From: Oscillibacter valericigenes
GTDB lineage: Bacteria > Bacillota > Clostridia > Oscillospirales > Oscillospiraceae
Reading direction: 5' to 3'
Length of the DNA: 64,000 bases
NCBI RefSeq assembly: GCF_021531915.1
Contig: NZ_JAFBIV010000006.1
Location: 1-64,000 of the forward strand
Of this stretch, positions 17,034-26,071 are shown one piece after another. The notes under the pieces are model-generated. The model made no database searches. It saw only the letters and a list, made by a program, of their open reading frames with translations, and was not told the DNA's origin. The first letter of the stretch is position 1. The number at the start of each line of letters is the position of its first letter. The translations under genes were made by a program, and so were the position numbers.

Positions 17034-17564
17034 ATGAACCATTCTTTGGGATACAATCTTGGCATGCTGGCAGGGGTGCTGGTGGGCGTTCTGGTAGGTG
17101 TCGGCATCATAGCGCTGCTGTTCAAGCTGAAGGTTATGGATCTGACCTTTGACGAGCGGCAGGAGCGGGCCCGGGGACAGGCCTATAAATACGGCTTCTG
17201 GACACTGGTAGCCTGCCTGCTGCTGTACGGCTTTTCCGACATGGTCCTGGGCCGCTGGTGCGATGTCATCACCGGCGCCATGCTGTGCATCGCCGCGGCA
17301 CTGATGGTGTTTGCCTCCGTCTGCATCGTGAAGGATGCCTACCTGAGCCTGAAGGAGAAGCCCCGGGCGATCATGACGCTGCTCACGGTGGTTTCCGCTT
17401 TAAACCTGGGCATCGGCTTCATGAATTGGAAACATGGCCGGGTAGTGGAGGACGGTATTCTGACCTTCTCTGCAGTAAATGGCATTTGCGGCCTGGTGAC
17501 GTTGGTCATCCTGGTGGTCTATGTGGTGAACTGCTTGCTGGCAAAGCAGGAGGCTGGGGAATGA
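17034..17564 (+). CDS. Small polytopic membrane protein (DUF2178-like)
   Basis: 176 residues with four predicted membrane helices (about 6-29, 58-75, 80-105 and 145-170; one further helix possible). A soluble FDERQERARGQAYKYGF stretch follows the first helix. This ERQE..R.KA..Y.F element is typical of DUF2178/DUF3796-type small membrane proteins that sit next to XRE regulators in Clostridia. Start 17034 has GGAGGA 7 nt upstream. The stop overlaps the start of the XRE gene, so the two are coupled. Function is unknown. Confidence 0.75.
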   Translation: MNHSLGYNLGMLAGVLVGVLVGVGIIALLFKLKVMDLTFDERQERARGQAYKYGFWTLVACLLLYGFSDMVLGRWCDVITGAMLCIAAALMVFASVCIVKDAYLSLKEKPRAIMTLLTVVSALNLGIGFMNWKHGRVVEDGILTFSAVNGICGLVTLVILVVYVVNCLLAKQEAGE

Positions 17565-17755
17565 AAAACCTACGCTTGAAATCCGCCCGGGCGGCCCTGG
17601 ACATGAGCCAGCAGCAGCTGGCCGATGCGGTGGGCGTCTCCCGCCAGACCATCAACGCCATCGAAAAGGGCGACTATAACCCCACCATCAAGCTGTGCCT
17701 TGCCATCTGCAAGACACTGCACAGGACCCTGGACGAGTTATTCTGGGAGGAATAA
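17561..17755 (+). CDS. XRE/Cro-type helix-turn-helix regulator
   Basis: 64 residues, essentially one HTH domain: LKSARAALDMSQQQLADAVGVS, then RQTINAIEKGDYNPTIKLCLAICKTL and TLDELFW, the YgzD/YozG-like mini-regulator pattern. ATG 17561 overlaps the upstream TGA (ATGA). The pairing with a small membrane protein is common and suggests it regulates its own operon or is held by the membrane partner. That is inference. Confidence 0.9.
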   Translation: MKNLRLKSARAALDMSQQQLADAVGVSRQTINAIEKGDYNPTIKLCLAICKTLHRTLDELFWEE

Positions 17756-17797
17756 ACCGAGGGAGACAGGCCGCCGCGCCTGTCTCCCTCGGTTTTT
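17756..17797. terminator. Bidirectional terminator, XRE gene and lipoprotein gene
   Basis: ACCGAGGGAGACAGG (17756-17770) with perfect complement (17779-17793), 8-nt loop, TTTTT on the plus side. It serves two convergent genes. Confidence 0.88.
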
Positions 17798-17801
17798 CCG
17801 C

Positions 17802-19109
17802 TCATGCGATCGCTGCCAGCAGTGCCGATTGCTGCTCCGGGTAAAACTCCTCCAGCACCGTCTGGAAGGCCGCAGAGTCCGCTGTCCGCTGAGATTGCAG
17901 CAGACCGCCGATGAAGTCCGCGTACCGGCCGTAGGAAGTGAGGTAGAACTTCATCATGCTCCGGTCCCGGTCTACCTGTCCGTCGCCCACGGCGGCGTTC
18001 TCCAGGGCTTCCTGCAGGGGCGTCCACCAGTCGGAGCCGTAAAAGCGCCGCCCCATGACGCCCCAGGTGTCATTCCGGAAGGCATCAATGCAGTCCAGCA
18101 CTTCCTGGTCCGTGACCTCTCCCGGCCGCACCAGCAGGGAGGCGATCACCCGGCTCATGCGCTGGTTGGTCTCCGAATAATCACTGTCAATACCCTCCGT
18201 TAGCTCCACGTTCTCGTCGGTGGGCGTATCGCTGTACCAGCCGGAGTTGGCAACAAAGTCTTTTGCCGCGCCCAAAGGCGTCAGCAGCTCCGGGTGTTCT
18301 CCCTTATCGCACTCCGCCTGCAAAGCGGCGTAGTATTCAGCGGCGGGCACACCGCTTTCCGGGAAATACAGGTACAGGCTGCCGTATTCGTCATAGAACC
18401 GCTCCACGCACCAGAGTCCGCCCTCTCCCTGCTTTGCGGGCTGGGAGAGCAGCAGGGTGTCGAACTGGTCCTTGGACCCATCAAAGCTGTAGTAGGTGTA
18501 GTATTTGGCGTAGGCGTGGTCTCCCTCCCAGGTGAAGGGCTGGTTCCGGACCTTCCACTGGCTGTAGGGCGTCAGTCCGTTGCGGTCCACGAAGTCCCGG
18601 CAGACCTGGTCCCCTAGGGCGTTCAGGGCCTCCCACTGCTTCCAATCCTCGCTCTGGGTATCAAACATGTCGCCCGAGCGGTAAAACTGTACATCAGTGG
18701 GATAGGTTTTGGCGTAGTACCAGGTCTCGTCCCGGGCAAAGACGTCACATCCACTGTAATCGTACTGGAGAAACTGTTCAAATCCCACCTGGTCCATGGC
18801 AGAGATACCGAACAGAAACCCGCCTCCCGCGCCGCTGCCGAAGTCCTTCTCCATGGCCTCTGCCGAGGCCTTTTCCTGGACAGACAGCAGGGAGATTCGG
18901 TGTTCATCTGCTGTAGGAAAGTCTGTGGTGATGATCAGCAGGTCCCGGTATTCCTCCGGAATCTCAATGTTCAGGGTATGGGGATCAATGGGCTCTGCTG
19001 CTTCCTCCGGCGGAGTCTCCGGAGTGGGGGAGACGGGCTCCGTCTGTCCACAGCCCGCAGTTAGCAGCAAGAGCCCCGACAGACACAGAGAGATCAAACG
19101 CTTGCGCAT
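17802..19109 (-). CDS. Secreted lipoprotein of unknown function
   Basis: 435 residues. The signal peptide MRKRLISLCLSGLLLLTAGC ends in a lipobox (LTAG-C), so the mature protein is lipid-anchored outside. A Pro/Glu-rich linker (about 20-40) follows. The rest is a soluble domain rich in aromatic and acidic residues. I recognise no family. Start 19109 is the ATG behind GGAG; the TTG two codons earlier is inside the ribosome site. It is a single gene facing the XRE gene. Confidence 0.8.
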   Translation of the reverse strand: MRKRLISLCLSGLLLLTAGCGQTEPVSPTPETPPEEAAEPIDPHTLNIEIPEEYRDLLIITTDFPTADEHRISLLSVQEKASAEAMEKDFGSGAGGGFLFGISAMDQVGFEQFLQYDYSGCDVFARDETWYYAKTYPTDVQFYRSGDMFDTQSEDWKQWEALNALGDQVCRDFVDRNGLTPYSQWKVRNQPFTWEGDHAYAKYYTYYSFDGSKDQFDTLLLSQPAKQGEGGLWCVERFYDEYGSLYLYFPESGVPAAEYYAALQAECDKGEHPELLTPLGAAKDFVANSGWYSDTPTDENVELTEGIDSDYSETNQRMSRVIASLLVRPGEVTDQEVLDCIDAFRNDTWGVMGRRFYGSDWWTPLQEALENAAVGDGQVDRDRSMMKFYLTSYGRYADFIGGLLQSQRTADSAAFQTVLEEFYPEQQSALLAAIA

Positions 19110-19213
19110 TTTCAAAACTCCTTTCAGAATTTTATGCTTTCACCCTCATCATAGGCGGAAAAGACTGCGCCAACAACCACAAATCCCCAACAAAAAGCAA
19201 CAAACTGATAACA

Positions 19214-19250
19214 AGGCCGGGAGTTTTCCTTGAAAACTCCCGGCCTGCGG
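19214..19250 (-). terminator. Terminator of the selenium operon
   Basis: AGGCCGGGAGTTTTC (19214-19228) pairs perfectly with GAAAACTCCCGGCCT (19232-19246), 3-nt loop. It follows the TusA-like gene on the minus strand. Confidence 0.75.
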
Positions 19251-19259
19251 TTTTGTATG

Positions 19260-19463
19260 TTATTTGGTCAGGGTCAGCTTGAAATCAAGACCGTCTTCGA
19301 CCACGGACACCTGATAGCCGCTGGTGGTCGCCAGGCGAGTGATGTTTTCCACAGCCACCTTGGCGTCAGCCAGAACCTCCAGCTTGGCGGGAGCGTCCTT
19401 CTTGATGGCCTGCTGGACCATCACCACGGGGATGGGGCAGGAAAGACCTCTTGTATCGACCAT
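19260..19463 (-). CDS. TusA/YedF-family sulfurtransferase-like protein
   Basis: 67 residues. DTRGLSCPIPVVMVQQAI carries the family CPxP motif with the sulfur- or selenium-accepting Cys. The remainder (LEVLADAKVAVENITRLA) is the TusA fold. Its start overlaps the yedE stop (TAATG). TusA-like proteins next to YedE are associated with selenium handling, where they are thought to relay selenium to SelD or to selenoproteins. The family is confident; the selenium role is from context. Confidence 0.88.
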   Translation of the reverse strand: MVDTRGLSCPIPVVMVQQAIKKDAPAKLEVLADAKVAVENITRLATTSGYQVSVVEDGLDFKLTLTK

Positions 19464-20566
19464 TACGCATTCTCCTTTCCGGGCAGATGAGTGACGGAAA
19501 TGACAGCCAGGACCACGAAGCCCAGGATCACAGCTGCCATGCCGACAGTGGAAGTGCCGCCCACCTTGTAGACGCCGTCCACCACGCTGTCGGGATTGCC
19601 GGCCATGCCGAAGTTGTGGGCGATAGCGGCACCGACCACCATGCCCAGGACGGTGACGGCGGAGTCGCCGTTGCCCTCACCGGCCAGGATCAACTGGCGC
19701 AGGGGGCAGCCGCCCAGCAGGATGGAGCCCCAGCCGGCCAGAGCCATGCCCAGGAAGGACCACAGGTGCTGGGTGTGGGCGATGGGCTGAGACAGCATGC
19801 CCAGGTTGTACTTGCCCATGATCAGGTTGCCGATGGTAATGGTGACCCAAATGGCCAGGAAGCCGGACAGCAGGGTGAAGTCCCGCAGCATGAAGGCGTC
19901 CCGCAGGCCGCCGGCCATGCACAGGCGGCTGCGCTGGGCCATCAGACCCACGATCAGGCCGGCCACCAGGGAGATGACCCAGAAAGCCCGCATGGAGCCG
20001 GGGCCCTCCTCAGAGGACTTCAGCAGCTGGGGAGCGGCCACCAGCAGCACCAGCAGCAGCACCATGACGCCGGGCAGCATAAAGCCCTCGCTCTTGCGGA
20101 CGGCATAGGCCCGTCCCAGGGAGAAGCCCTTTTTCAGGAACACCACACCCACCAGGATGCCCACCAGGAAGCCCAGCAGGCCGATGACGGCGGTCAGGTC
20201 GCCGCCGCCCAGGCGGATGACCATACGCAGGGGGCAGCCCAGGAACACCAGAGCACCGATCATGACGAACAGGCCCAGAATGAAGCGGATGGCGGGGGAG
20301 GAACCGGCTCTGGCCCGGAACTCCTTGGCGGCCAGGGCGGCTGCCATGGAGCCCAGCACGATGCCGATGATCTCGGGACGCATGTACTGGACCTTACCCG
20401 CACTGTGGAGACCCAGAGCGCCGGCGATATCGCGCTCAAAGCAGGCGATGCAGAAGCCCATGTTCTTGGGGTTGCCGGCGGCGGTCAGCACCAGCGCGGC
20501 AATGCCCACCACGATACCGGTCAGAATGATCAGTCCGTAGCTTTTCAGCCATTTCTTTTCTTTCAT
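19463..20566 (-). CDS. yedE: YeeE/YedE-family membrane protein, putative selenium-compound transporter
   Basis: 367 residues with around ten hydrophobic segments. Two internal repeats each carry the family signature GCPLR (GCPLRMVIRLGGGD and GCPLRQLILAGEGNGD); each half also has a short Cys motif (FCIACFERD and RLCMAGGLRD). These Cys motifs line the substrate path in the related thiosulfate importer. Neighbouring TusA-like and DUF3343 genes are the usual partners in selenium-utilising bacteria. TTTTAGGAGTGTGAGCT precedes the ATG. Confidence 0.88.
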   Translation of the reverse strand: MKEKKWLKSYGLIILTGIVVGIAALVLTAAGNPKNMGFCIACFERDIAGALGLHSAGKVQYMRPEIIGIVLGSMAAALAAKEFRARAGSSPAIRFILGLFVMIGALVFLGCPLRMVIRLGGGDLTAVIGLLGFLVGILVGVVFLKKGFSLGRAYAVRKSEGFMLPGVMVLLLVLLVAAPQLLKSSEEGPGSMRAFWVISLVAGLIVGLMAQRSRLCMAGGLRDAFMLRDFTLLSGFLAIWVTITIGNLIMGKYNLGMLSQPIAHTQHLWSFLGMALAGWGSILLGGCPLRQLILAGEGNGDSAVTVLGMVVGAAIAHNFGMAGNPDSVVDGVYKVGGTSTVGMAAVILGFVVLAVISVTHLPGKENA

Positions 20567-20630
20567 AGCTCACACTCCTAAAACATTGCTTTGCGATATT
20601 TTTTGAAAAGAATATCGATGTACGAAAAAA

Positions 20631-20867
20631 TTAAAGCAGCAGCTCGTGATATCCCGCAGCTTCCACAGCGTGTCGGTTCAGCAGGGTTTCCAGGGTCTCC
20701 CGCAGGGAAGCCGGTGCGGACCAGGCCAGACCGCAGTCGGAGGTGATGCTCCGGGGCACGGAGATCAGCTTGCCCTCCAGACCGTTCTGACGGCACAACC
20801 GCTCCGTGGCCATGGCCTCTGCTGTGGTGTGGAACGAGATGACAAGACGCGGCTCTTTGCTTCGCAC
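20631..20867 (-). CDS. DUF3343 protein, putative Se/S carrier
   Basis: 78 residues. The sequence LVISFHTTAEAMATERLC then GKLISVPRSITSDCGLAW is the DUF3343 pattern with a conserved Cys before Gly-Leu. GTG 20867 is chosen because GGAAAGGAG lies 8 nt upstream. It is the promoter-proximal gene of DUF3343-yedE-tusA-like. The family is tied to selenium metabolism by gene neighbourhood in databases; no biochemical role is shown here. Confidence 0.82.
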   Translation of the reverse strand: MRSKEPRLVISFHTTAEAMATERLCRQNGLEGKLISVPRSITSDCGLAWSAPASLRETLETLLNRHAVEAAGYHELLL

Positions 20868-20903
20868 AGAGTGTACTCCTTTCCATATCGCTATTCTTTT
20901 AAT

Positions 20904-20932
20904 AGAATAACATGATCTTCCGGAAATGTCGA
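20904..20932 (-). promoter_or_regulatory. Promoter of the selenium operon
   Basis: Minus strand TCGACA (20932-20927), 17-nt spacer, TATTCT (20909-20904). Confidence 0.65.
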
Positions 20933-21014
20933 GATCTGGTTTGAGTATCACGCCTTGCCTCCTGCGGTTCCCATGGAATACCCGAGAAAAGCCCGGCCTT
21001 TCATGGATTTTGCC

Positions 21015-21043
21015 TTGAAATACGGCGCCTTGTCTGTTATAGT
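21015..21043 (+). promoter_or_regulatory. Promoter of smc
   Basis: TTGAAA (21015-21020), 17-nt spacer, TATAGT (21038-21043), 39 nt before the GTG start. Confidence 0.75.
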
Positions 21044-21082
21044 ATTCTAGTTAAAGTATGTTGATCTGTATGAGGTGACGCT

Positions 21083-24000
21083 GTGTATCTGAAAGCATTG
21101 GAGATCCAGGGATTCAAGGCATTCCCTGACAAAACGGTCCTGAACTTCGCAGAGGACATCACCGCCGTGGTGGGGCCCAACGGCTCCGGAAAGTCCAACA
21201 TTTCCGACGCCATCCGCTGGGTCATGGGTGAGCAGAGCGCCAAGGCCCTCCGGGGCGCCAAAATGGAGGACGTGATCTTCAGCGGTACTGAAAAGCGGCC
21301 CCCGGTGGGGTTTGCCCAGGTGACGCTGGTCATCGACAACACGGAGCACATTTTCCCCACCATGGAGGAGAGCGAGGTCTCCGTCACCCGCCGGTATTAT
21401 CGCAGCGGGGAGAGCGAATATTACATCAACCGCCAGTCCGTCCGCCTGAAGGACGTGACGGAGCTGTTCATGGACACGGGCCTGGGCCGGGAGGGCTACT
21501 CCATCATCGGCCAGGGCAAGATCGATGAGATCCTGTCCGCAAAGAGCGGCGAGCGCCGGGAGATCTTCGAGGAGGCCGCCGGCATCTCCAAGTTCCGCCA
21601 CCGGAAGGAGGAGGCGGAGCGGAAGCTGGAGCGCACGGAGGAGAATCTGGTCCGCATCAACGACAAGATCGCCGAGCTGGAGCTGCAGGTGGAGCCTTTG
21701 CGGCAGCAGTCCGAAACGGCCAAGAAGTATCTGGTCCTCCGGGATGAGCTGCGCCTGCTGGAGATCTCCGTGTGGCTGGAGAATCTGGACAAGCTGAAAA
21801 TGGATGCCCGGAAACTGGAATCTGATCTGCGGGCCGCCGAGACACAACGGGACGAGGCCCGCACCGCATTGGATGCCCTCTATGCCGAGGGAGAGCAGTT
21901 CGGCGAGAAAATGCGGCAGAAGGACATGGAAGCGGAGCGCATCCGCACCGAGGCCGCCCAGCTGGACGGCCAGGTGAAGGAGCAGGAGTCCGCCGTGGCA
22001 GTGCTGGAGAGCGCCATCGTCCACAACCGGGAGAACATTGACCGGGCCCGCCGGGAGCTGGATGAGACCGACAGCCGTGCCGGAGGTCTGGAACAGCAGG
22101 CATCGGAGCAGGAGACCCGTATTTCCGAGATCGACCGCCAGCTGACGGAGCTGAACGCCGCTCTGGACACCCTGCTGGAGCAGGCCCGTGCCGCCGCCGA
22201 GCAGGCAGGCGGCGCCCAGAACGCGGCGGAGTCTCTGCGGGCACAGGAGGCCATCGCCACTGCCGCAGCCGCTGACCGGCGTGCCGAGTTGGCGGCCATC
22301 GCCGCCGAAAACGGCCAGATCGCGGAGCGAAAGGAAACGGTGGAGGCCGACAAAGCCGCCGCTGAGGAGCAGCTGGCGGAGACGGAAAAGCAGGCGAAAT
22401 CCAATCGCCGCGCTCTGGAGGACGCGCAGGATGAGGCCACCGCCGCCGCCAATATCATCGCGGGCCACACCCTCCGCATGGAGGAGCGGGAGAAGAAGGC
22501 CGCCGCCGCGTCGGAGCAGCGGGTGAAGCTGACCATGGACGTGGGCGCCCTGGACAACCGCATCCGCCTGCTGACGGAGATGGAGAAGGAGTACGAGGGC
22601 TTCTCCAAGGCCGTCAAGGTGGTCATGCAGGCCAGGGGCAGCCTGCGGGGCATCCACGGCCCCGTGGCCAGCCTGATGAAGACCGATCAGAAGTACAGCC
22701 TGGCCATTGAGATCGCCCTGGGGGCGGGGCTCCAGAACATCGTGGTGGACCGGGAGGAGGACGCCAAGGCGGCCATCAATTTCTTAAAGCAGCGGGACGG
22801 CGGCCGTGCTACCTTTCTGCCCCTGACTGCTATCCGGGGCGACGAGCTGCGGGAGCGCGGTGTGGAGGACGAGTTCGGCTTTGTGGGCCTGGCCTCCCGT
22901 TTGGTGGAGTTTGACGGAAAATATCAGAACATTTTCAACTCCCTCCTGGGCCGCACGGTCATCGTGGAGGATATGGACTGCGGCATCGCCATGGCCCGGA
23001 AGTACCGCAACGCCTTCCGCATCGTGACCCTGGACGGCCAGGTCATCAACCGGGGCGGCTCCATGACCGGCGGCTCCACCAGCCGCAGTGCCGGTGTGCT
23101 GAGCCGCGCCGCCGAGCTGAAGACCCTCAACGGACGGGCAGCTTCCATGCATGAGAAGCTGGCCGCCGCCCAGCGGGACGAGGAGGCAGCGGCCCGGGAG
23201 TTGGCCGCCGCCCGCTACGAGTTGGAGACCGCCGAGGCCCAGCGCCGTCAGGCCGAGGACGAGGTCCTGCGCCTGGAGGGTTCCAAAAACCATTTCGATA
23301 TCCTCCTGCGGTCCCTGCGGGACAATCTGGAAAATCTGGAGGGTGAGCTGGTCAGCCTGACGGGCCGCCTTACCGACAACGCCGCCCGCTCCGCCGAGGA
23401 GGAAAAGGCGGTGGCGGAGCAGGAGACTCTGGCTGCCGGCTTCCGTACCAAAGCGGAGGAAGCCCTCTCCGGCCAGTCCGAGCTGCTGGCCCAGTCCGGC
23501 GCCCTGACGGAGGAGATCACCGGCAGGAAGGCCGAGTTGGCCGCCCTTACCGCAGAGCGGGAAGCCGCCCTCCGCCGGGCCGCCGATCTGCGGCAGCTGG
23601 CGGCGGACCTGACCGGCGACCGGACCCAGAAGGAGGAGACGGTCCGTTCTTACCAGCAGAACATCGATGATGCGGAGGCGGAGATCGCCCGGCGGAAGGA
23701 GACGCTGGCGGACCTGGCCCAACAGGGCCAGTCCTGCAAGGACCGCCTGACGGCCCTGAACGGGGAGAAGCTGGCCCTGGAGGCGGAGCGCACCGCCCAG
23801 AACAAACGGAGCCAGGACATGAACGAGGACCTGCTGAACCTGGAGCGGGCGGTGAGCCGTCTGGAGCAGAAGAAGGCCACCTCCGCCATGGAGGAAAAGC
23901 AGATCCTGGACCGGCTGTGGGAAGACTACGAGCTGAGCCACTCCGATGCCTCGGCCATCCGCATTGAGCTGGAGAGCGTCCCCAAGGCCGCCCGCCGCAT

Positions 24001-24649
24001 CGGCGAGCTGAAGCGGGACATCAAGGGCCTGGGCACCATCAACATCGGCGCCATCGAGGAATTCGACCGGGTCAACGGCCGCTACACCTACCTGACGGAG
24101 CAGCGCAACGACGTGGAGAAGGCCAAGGAGGAGTTGGGCGGCATCATCGAGGAGATCACCGGCCAGATGACCGCCATTTTCTCGGAGCAGTTCAAGCTCA
24201 TCAACGAGAGCTTCCAGACCACCTTCACCGACCTCTTCGGCGGCGGTCAGGCCCGGCTGGAGCTAGAGGACGAGAACGACATTCTGGGCTGCGGCATCGA
24301 GATCAAGGCCCAGCCGCCCGGGAAGACCCTCAAGACCATCTCTCTGCTGTCCGGCGGCGAGAAGGCCTTCGTGGCCATCGCCCTGTACTTCGCCATTTTG
24401 AAGGTCCATCCCACGCCCTTCTGCGTCATGGACGAGATCGAGGCCGCTCTGGACGAGCCCAACGTCATCCGGGTGGCCCGCTACATGCGGCGGCTTTCGG
24501 GGAAGACCCAGTTCATCGTCATCACCCACCGCCGGGGCACCATGGAGGAGGCCGACGTCCTCTACGGCGTCACCATGCAGGAGCAGGGTGTCAGTAAGAT
24601 CCTGACCATCAATCTGAACGATATGGAGAAGGAGCTGAAGATCAAGTAA
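21083..24649 (+). CDS. smc: Chromosome segregation ATPase SMC
   Basis: 1188 residues, full length. The N-terminal head has Walker A VGPNGSGKSNISDAIRW. Coiled coil runs at about 170-500, the hinge at about 510-670 (MKTDQKYSLAIEIALGAG; GGSMTGGSTSRSAG) and a second coil to about 1000. The C-terminal head has the signature LLSGGEKAFVAIAL and Walker B FCVMDEIEAALDE. SMC dimers with ScpAB condense and separate chromosomes. GTG start behind GAGGTGA. The last 75 nt are repeated 209 bp downstream. Confidence 0.97.
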   Translation: MYLKALEIQGFKAFPDKTVLNFAEDITAVVGPNGSGKSNISDAIRWVMGEQSAKALRGAKMEDVIFSGTEKRPPVGFAQVTLVIDNTEHIFPTMEESEVSVTRRYYRSGESEYYINRQSVRLKDVTELFMDTGLGREGYSIIGQGKIDEILSAKSGERREIFEEAAGISKFRHRKEEAERKLERTEENLVRINDKIAELELQVEPLRQQSETAKKYLVLRDELRLLEISVWLENLDKLKMDARKLESDLRAAETQRDEARTALDALYAEGEQFGEKMRQKDMEAERIRTEAAQLDGQVKEQESAVAVLESAIVHNRENIDRARRELDETDSRAGGLEQQASEQETRISEIDRQLTELNAALDTLLEQARAAAEQAGGAQNAAESLRAQEAIATAAAADRRAELAAIAAENGQIAERKETVEADKAAAEEQLAETEKQAKSNRRALEDAQDEATAAANIIAGHTLRMEEREKKAAAASEQRVKLTMDVGALDNRIRLLTEMEKEYEGFSKAVKVVMQARGSLRGIHGPVASLMKTDQKYSLAIEIALGAGLQNIVVDREEDAKAAINFLKQRDGGRATFLPLTAIRGDELRERGVEDEFGFVGLASRLVEFDGKYQNIFNSLLGRTVIVEDMDCGIAMARKYRNAFRIVTLDGQVINRGGSMTGGSTSRSAGVLSRAAELKTLNGRAASMHEKLAAAQRDEEAAARELAAARYELETAEAQRRQAEDEVLRLEGSKNHFDILLRSLRDNLENLEGELVSLTGRLTDNAARSAEEEKAVAEQETLAAGFRTKAEEALSGQSELLAQSGALTEEITGRKAELAALTAEREAALRRAADLRQLAADLTGDRTQKEETVRSYQQNIDDAEAEIARRKETLADLAQQGQSCKDRLTALNGEKLALEAERTAQNKRSQDMNEDLLNLERAVSRLEQKKATSAMEEKQILDRLWEDYELSHSDASAIRIELESVPKAARRIGELKRDIKGLGTINIGAIEEFDRVNGRYTYLTEQRNDVEKAKEELGGIIEEITGQMTAIFSEQFKLINESFQTTFTDLFGGGQARLELEDENDILGCGIEIKAQPPGKTLKTISLLSGGEKAFVAIALYFAILKVHPTPFCVMDEIEAALDEPNVIRVARYMRRLSGKTQFIVITHRRGTMEEADVLYGVTMQEQGVSKILTINLNDMEKELKIK

Positions 24650-24783
24650 GGCATGGTGACGCCCTGACAGGGCTCCCGCCGCAACCCAGCAGAGCGGTTG
24701 CGGTGGGAAGAGGAGGAGCAAGGGAACGAGCGCAGTTTTCGCAGTCAGCGGAAACGGAGCTCAGTGGACTTTGCGACGACGAT
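24650..24783 (+). repeat. Family 1 hairpin element inserted between two copies of the smc 3' end
   Basis: 134 nt. The hairpin CCCGCCGCAACC/GGTTGCGGTGGG with loop CAGCAGAGC (24675-24707) leads into GAAGAGGAGGAGCAAGGGAA. A compound stem follows, ending GCGACGACGATAT. Loop, GAGGAGGAGCA tail and CGACGACGA end match the 55190 copy read in its own direction. Confidence 0.65.
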
Positions 24784-24858
24784 ATGCAGGAGCAGGGTGT
24801 CAGCAAGATGCTGACCATCAACCTGAATGATATGGAGAAGGAACTGAAGATCAAGTAA
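24784..24858 (+). pseudogene. Second copy of the last 25 codons of smc
   Basis: 75 nt aligned without gaps to 24575-24649, stop included. Five differences, all at third codon positions: four are synonymous and one gives Ile to Met. No ribosome site stands before it and the frame has no SMC head upstream. It is a displaced gene end, not a gene. Confidence 0.85.
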
Positions 24859-24870
24859 GGGGGACTGCTC

Positions 24871-25131
24871 ATGAGCCTGAAAAAATGGCTGACCCTCAGT
24901 ATCGCGCTGATGGTGCTGGGGGTGTTGCTGGCGGTTGTCGGCTACTTCGGCATAGGAGTGCTGATGGCCATCGGTCTTGTGCCGCTGGTTGTGGGACTGT
25001 TGGTTTATTATGGTATGTGCCGCTGCCCGGAGTGCGGTGCCCCGCTGGGACGTTCCCCCGGAAGTCACTGCAAGCGCTGCGGCAGAGCATATGACTGGGA
25101 TAAGACTCCCCGTTCAAATTCCTTATTTTAG
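24871..25131 (+). CDS. Small membrane protein with C-terminal zinc ribbon
   Basis: 86 residues. Two adjacent hydrophobic segments (about 9-29 and 30-48) are followed by [27 protein letters not shown], a CPxCG...CxxCG treble-clef or zinc-ribbon pattern on the cytoplasmic side. AAGGGGGACTGCTC precedes the ATG. It sits between smc and ftsY, 9 nt before ftsY. Family and role unknown; the four Cys suggest metal binding. Confidence 0.75.
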   Translation: MSLKKWLTLSIALMVLGVLLAVVGYFGIGVLMAIGLVPLVVGLLVYYGMCRCPECGAPLGRSPGSHCKRCGRAYDWDKTPRSNSLF

Positions 25132-25140
25132 GAGGAAACT

Positions 25141-26013
25141 ATGGGCTTTTTTGATAAACTGAAAAAAATTACCGCAAACCTGTTCTCTGGCTTCACGGAG
25201 GCCGACGAGGCCTTCTTCGAGGAACTGGAGGAGACCCTGATCCTGGCGGACCTGGGCATGGACACCGCCCTGGACGCGGTGGAGAAACTGCGGACGAAGG
25301 TCCGCAAGGAAAAACTCCACGACCAGGAGGAAGTCCGGGCGGCCCTGCGGGACATCCTGGTGGAGGAGATCTCCGTGGAGAACACGGCTCTGGACCTGTC
25401 CACCACCCCCAGTGTGGTGCTGTTCATTGGTGTCAACGGCGTGGGTAAGACCACATCCATCGGCAAGCTGGGCCACCAGCTGAAAGGTGAGGGCAAGCGG
25501 GTCCTGTTCTGTGCGGCGGACACCTTCCGGGCTGCTGCCGCCGACCAGCTGGAGATCTGGTCGGAGCGGGCTGGCTGCGAACTGGTGCGCCAGCATGAGG
25601 GCGCCGACCCCGGCGCGGTCCTCTTCGATGCCCTTCAGGCTGCCAAGGCCAGAGGTGTGGACGTGGTGCTGTGCGACACTGCCGGCCGGCTCCATAACAA
25701 GTCCAACCTGATGGCGGAACTTTCAAAACTCAGCAAGATCATCGACCGGGAGTGCCCTGGCGCCGCCCGGGAGACCCTGCTGGTGCTGGACGCCACCACC
25801 GGCCAGAACGGCCTGATCCAGGCCAAGCAGTTCAAGGAGGCCGCCGGTCTCACCGGCATCGTCCTCACCAAGCTGGACGGCACCGCCAAGGGCGGCATCG
25901 TCATCGCCATCGCCCGGGAGCTGGGGGTGCCCGTGAAGCTGGCCGGTGTGGGCGAGGGCATCGACGACCTGCGTCCCTTCGACGCCCGCTCTTACGTGGA
26001 AGCCATCATCTGA
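25141..26013 (+). CDS. ftsY: Signal recognition particle receptor FtsY
   Basis: 290 residues, a compact FtsY with a short N-terminal part. Helical N domain at about 1-85, then the G domain: P-loop [14 protein letters not shown], insertion region [19 protein letters not shown] ([13 protein letters not shown]), [10 protein letters not shown] (G4) and [14 protein letters not shown] (G5). It docks SRP-ribosome complexes at the membrane. AGGAGGAAACT precedes the ATG. The smc-ftsY neighbourhood is conserved in Firmicutes. Confidence 0.96.
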   Translation: MGFFDKLKKITANLFSGFTEADEAFFEELEETLILADLGMDTALDAVEKLRTKVRKEKLHDQEEVRAALRDILVEEISVENTALDLSTTPSVVLFIGVNGVGKTTSIGKLGHQLKGEGKRVLFCAADTFRAAAADQLEIWSERAGCELVRQHEGADPGAVLFDALQAAKARGVDVVLCDTAGRLHNKSNLMAELSKLSKIIDRECPGAARETLLVLDATTGQNGLIQAKQFKEAAGLTGIVLTKLDGTAKGGIVIAIARELGVPVKLAGVGEGIDDLRPFDARSYVEAII

Positions 26014-26071
26014 TCCCTGGGAGGGAAATTCGATTCCCACCTAATTACCAATGACATAAAGAGGATAACAT

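Noticed and set aside
24784-24858. A small gene starting at the second ATG of the smc tail
   Set aside because: It is a near-identical copy of the smc 3' end without its own ribosome site.
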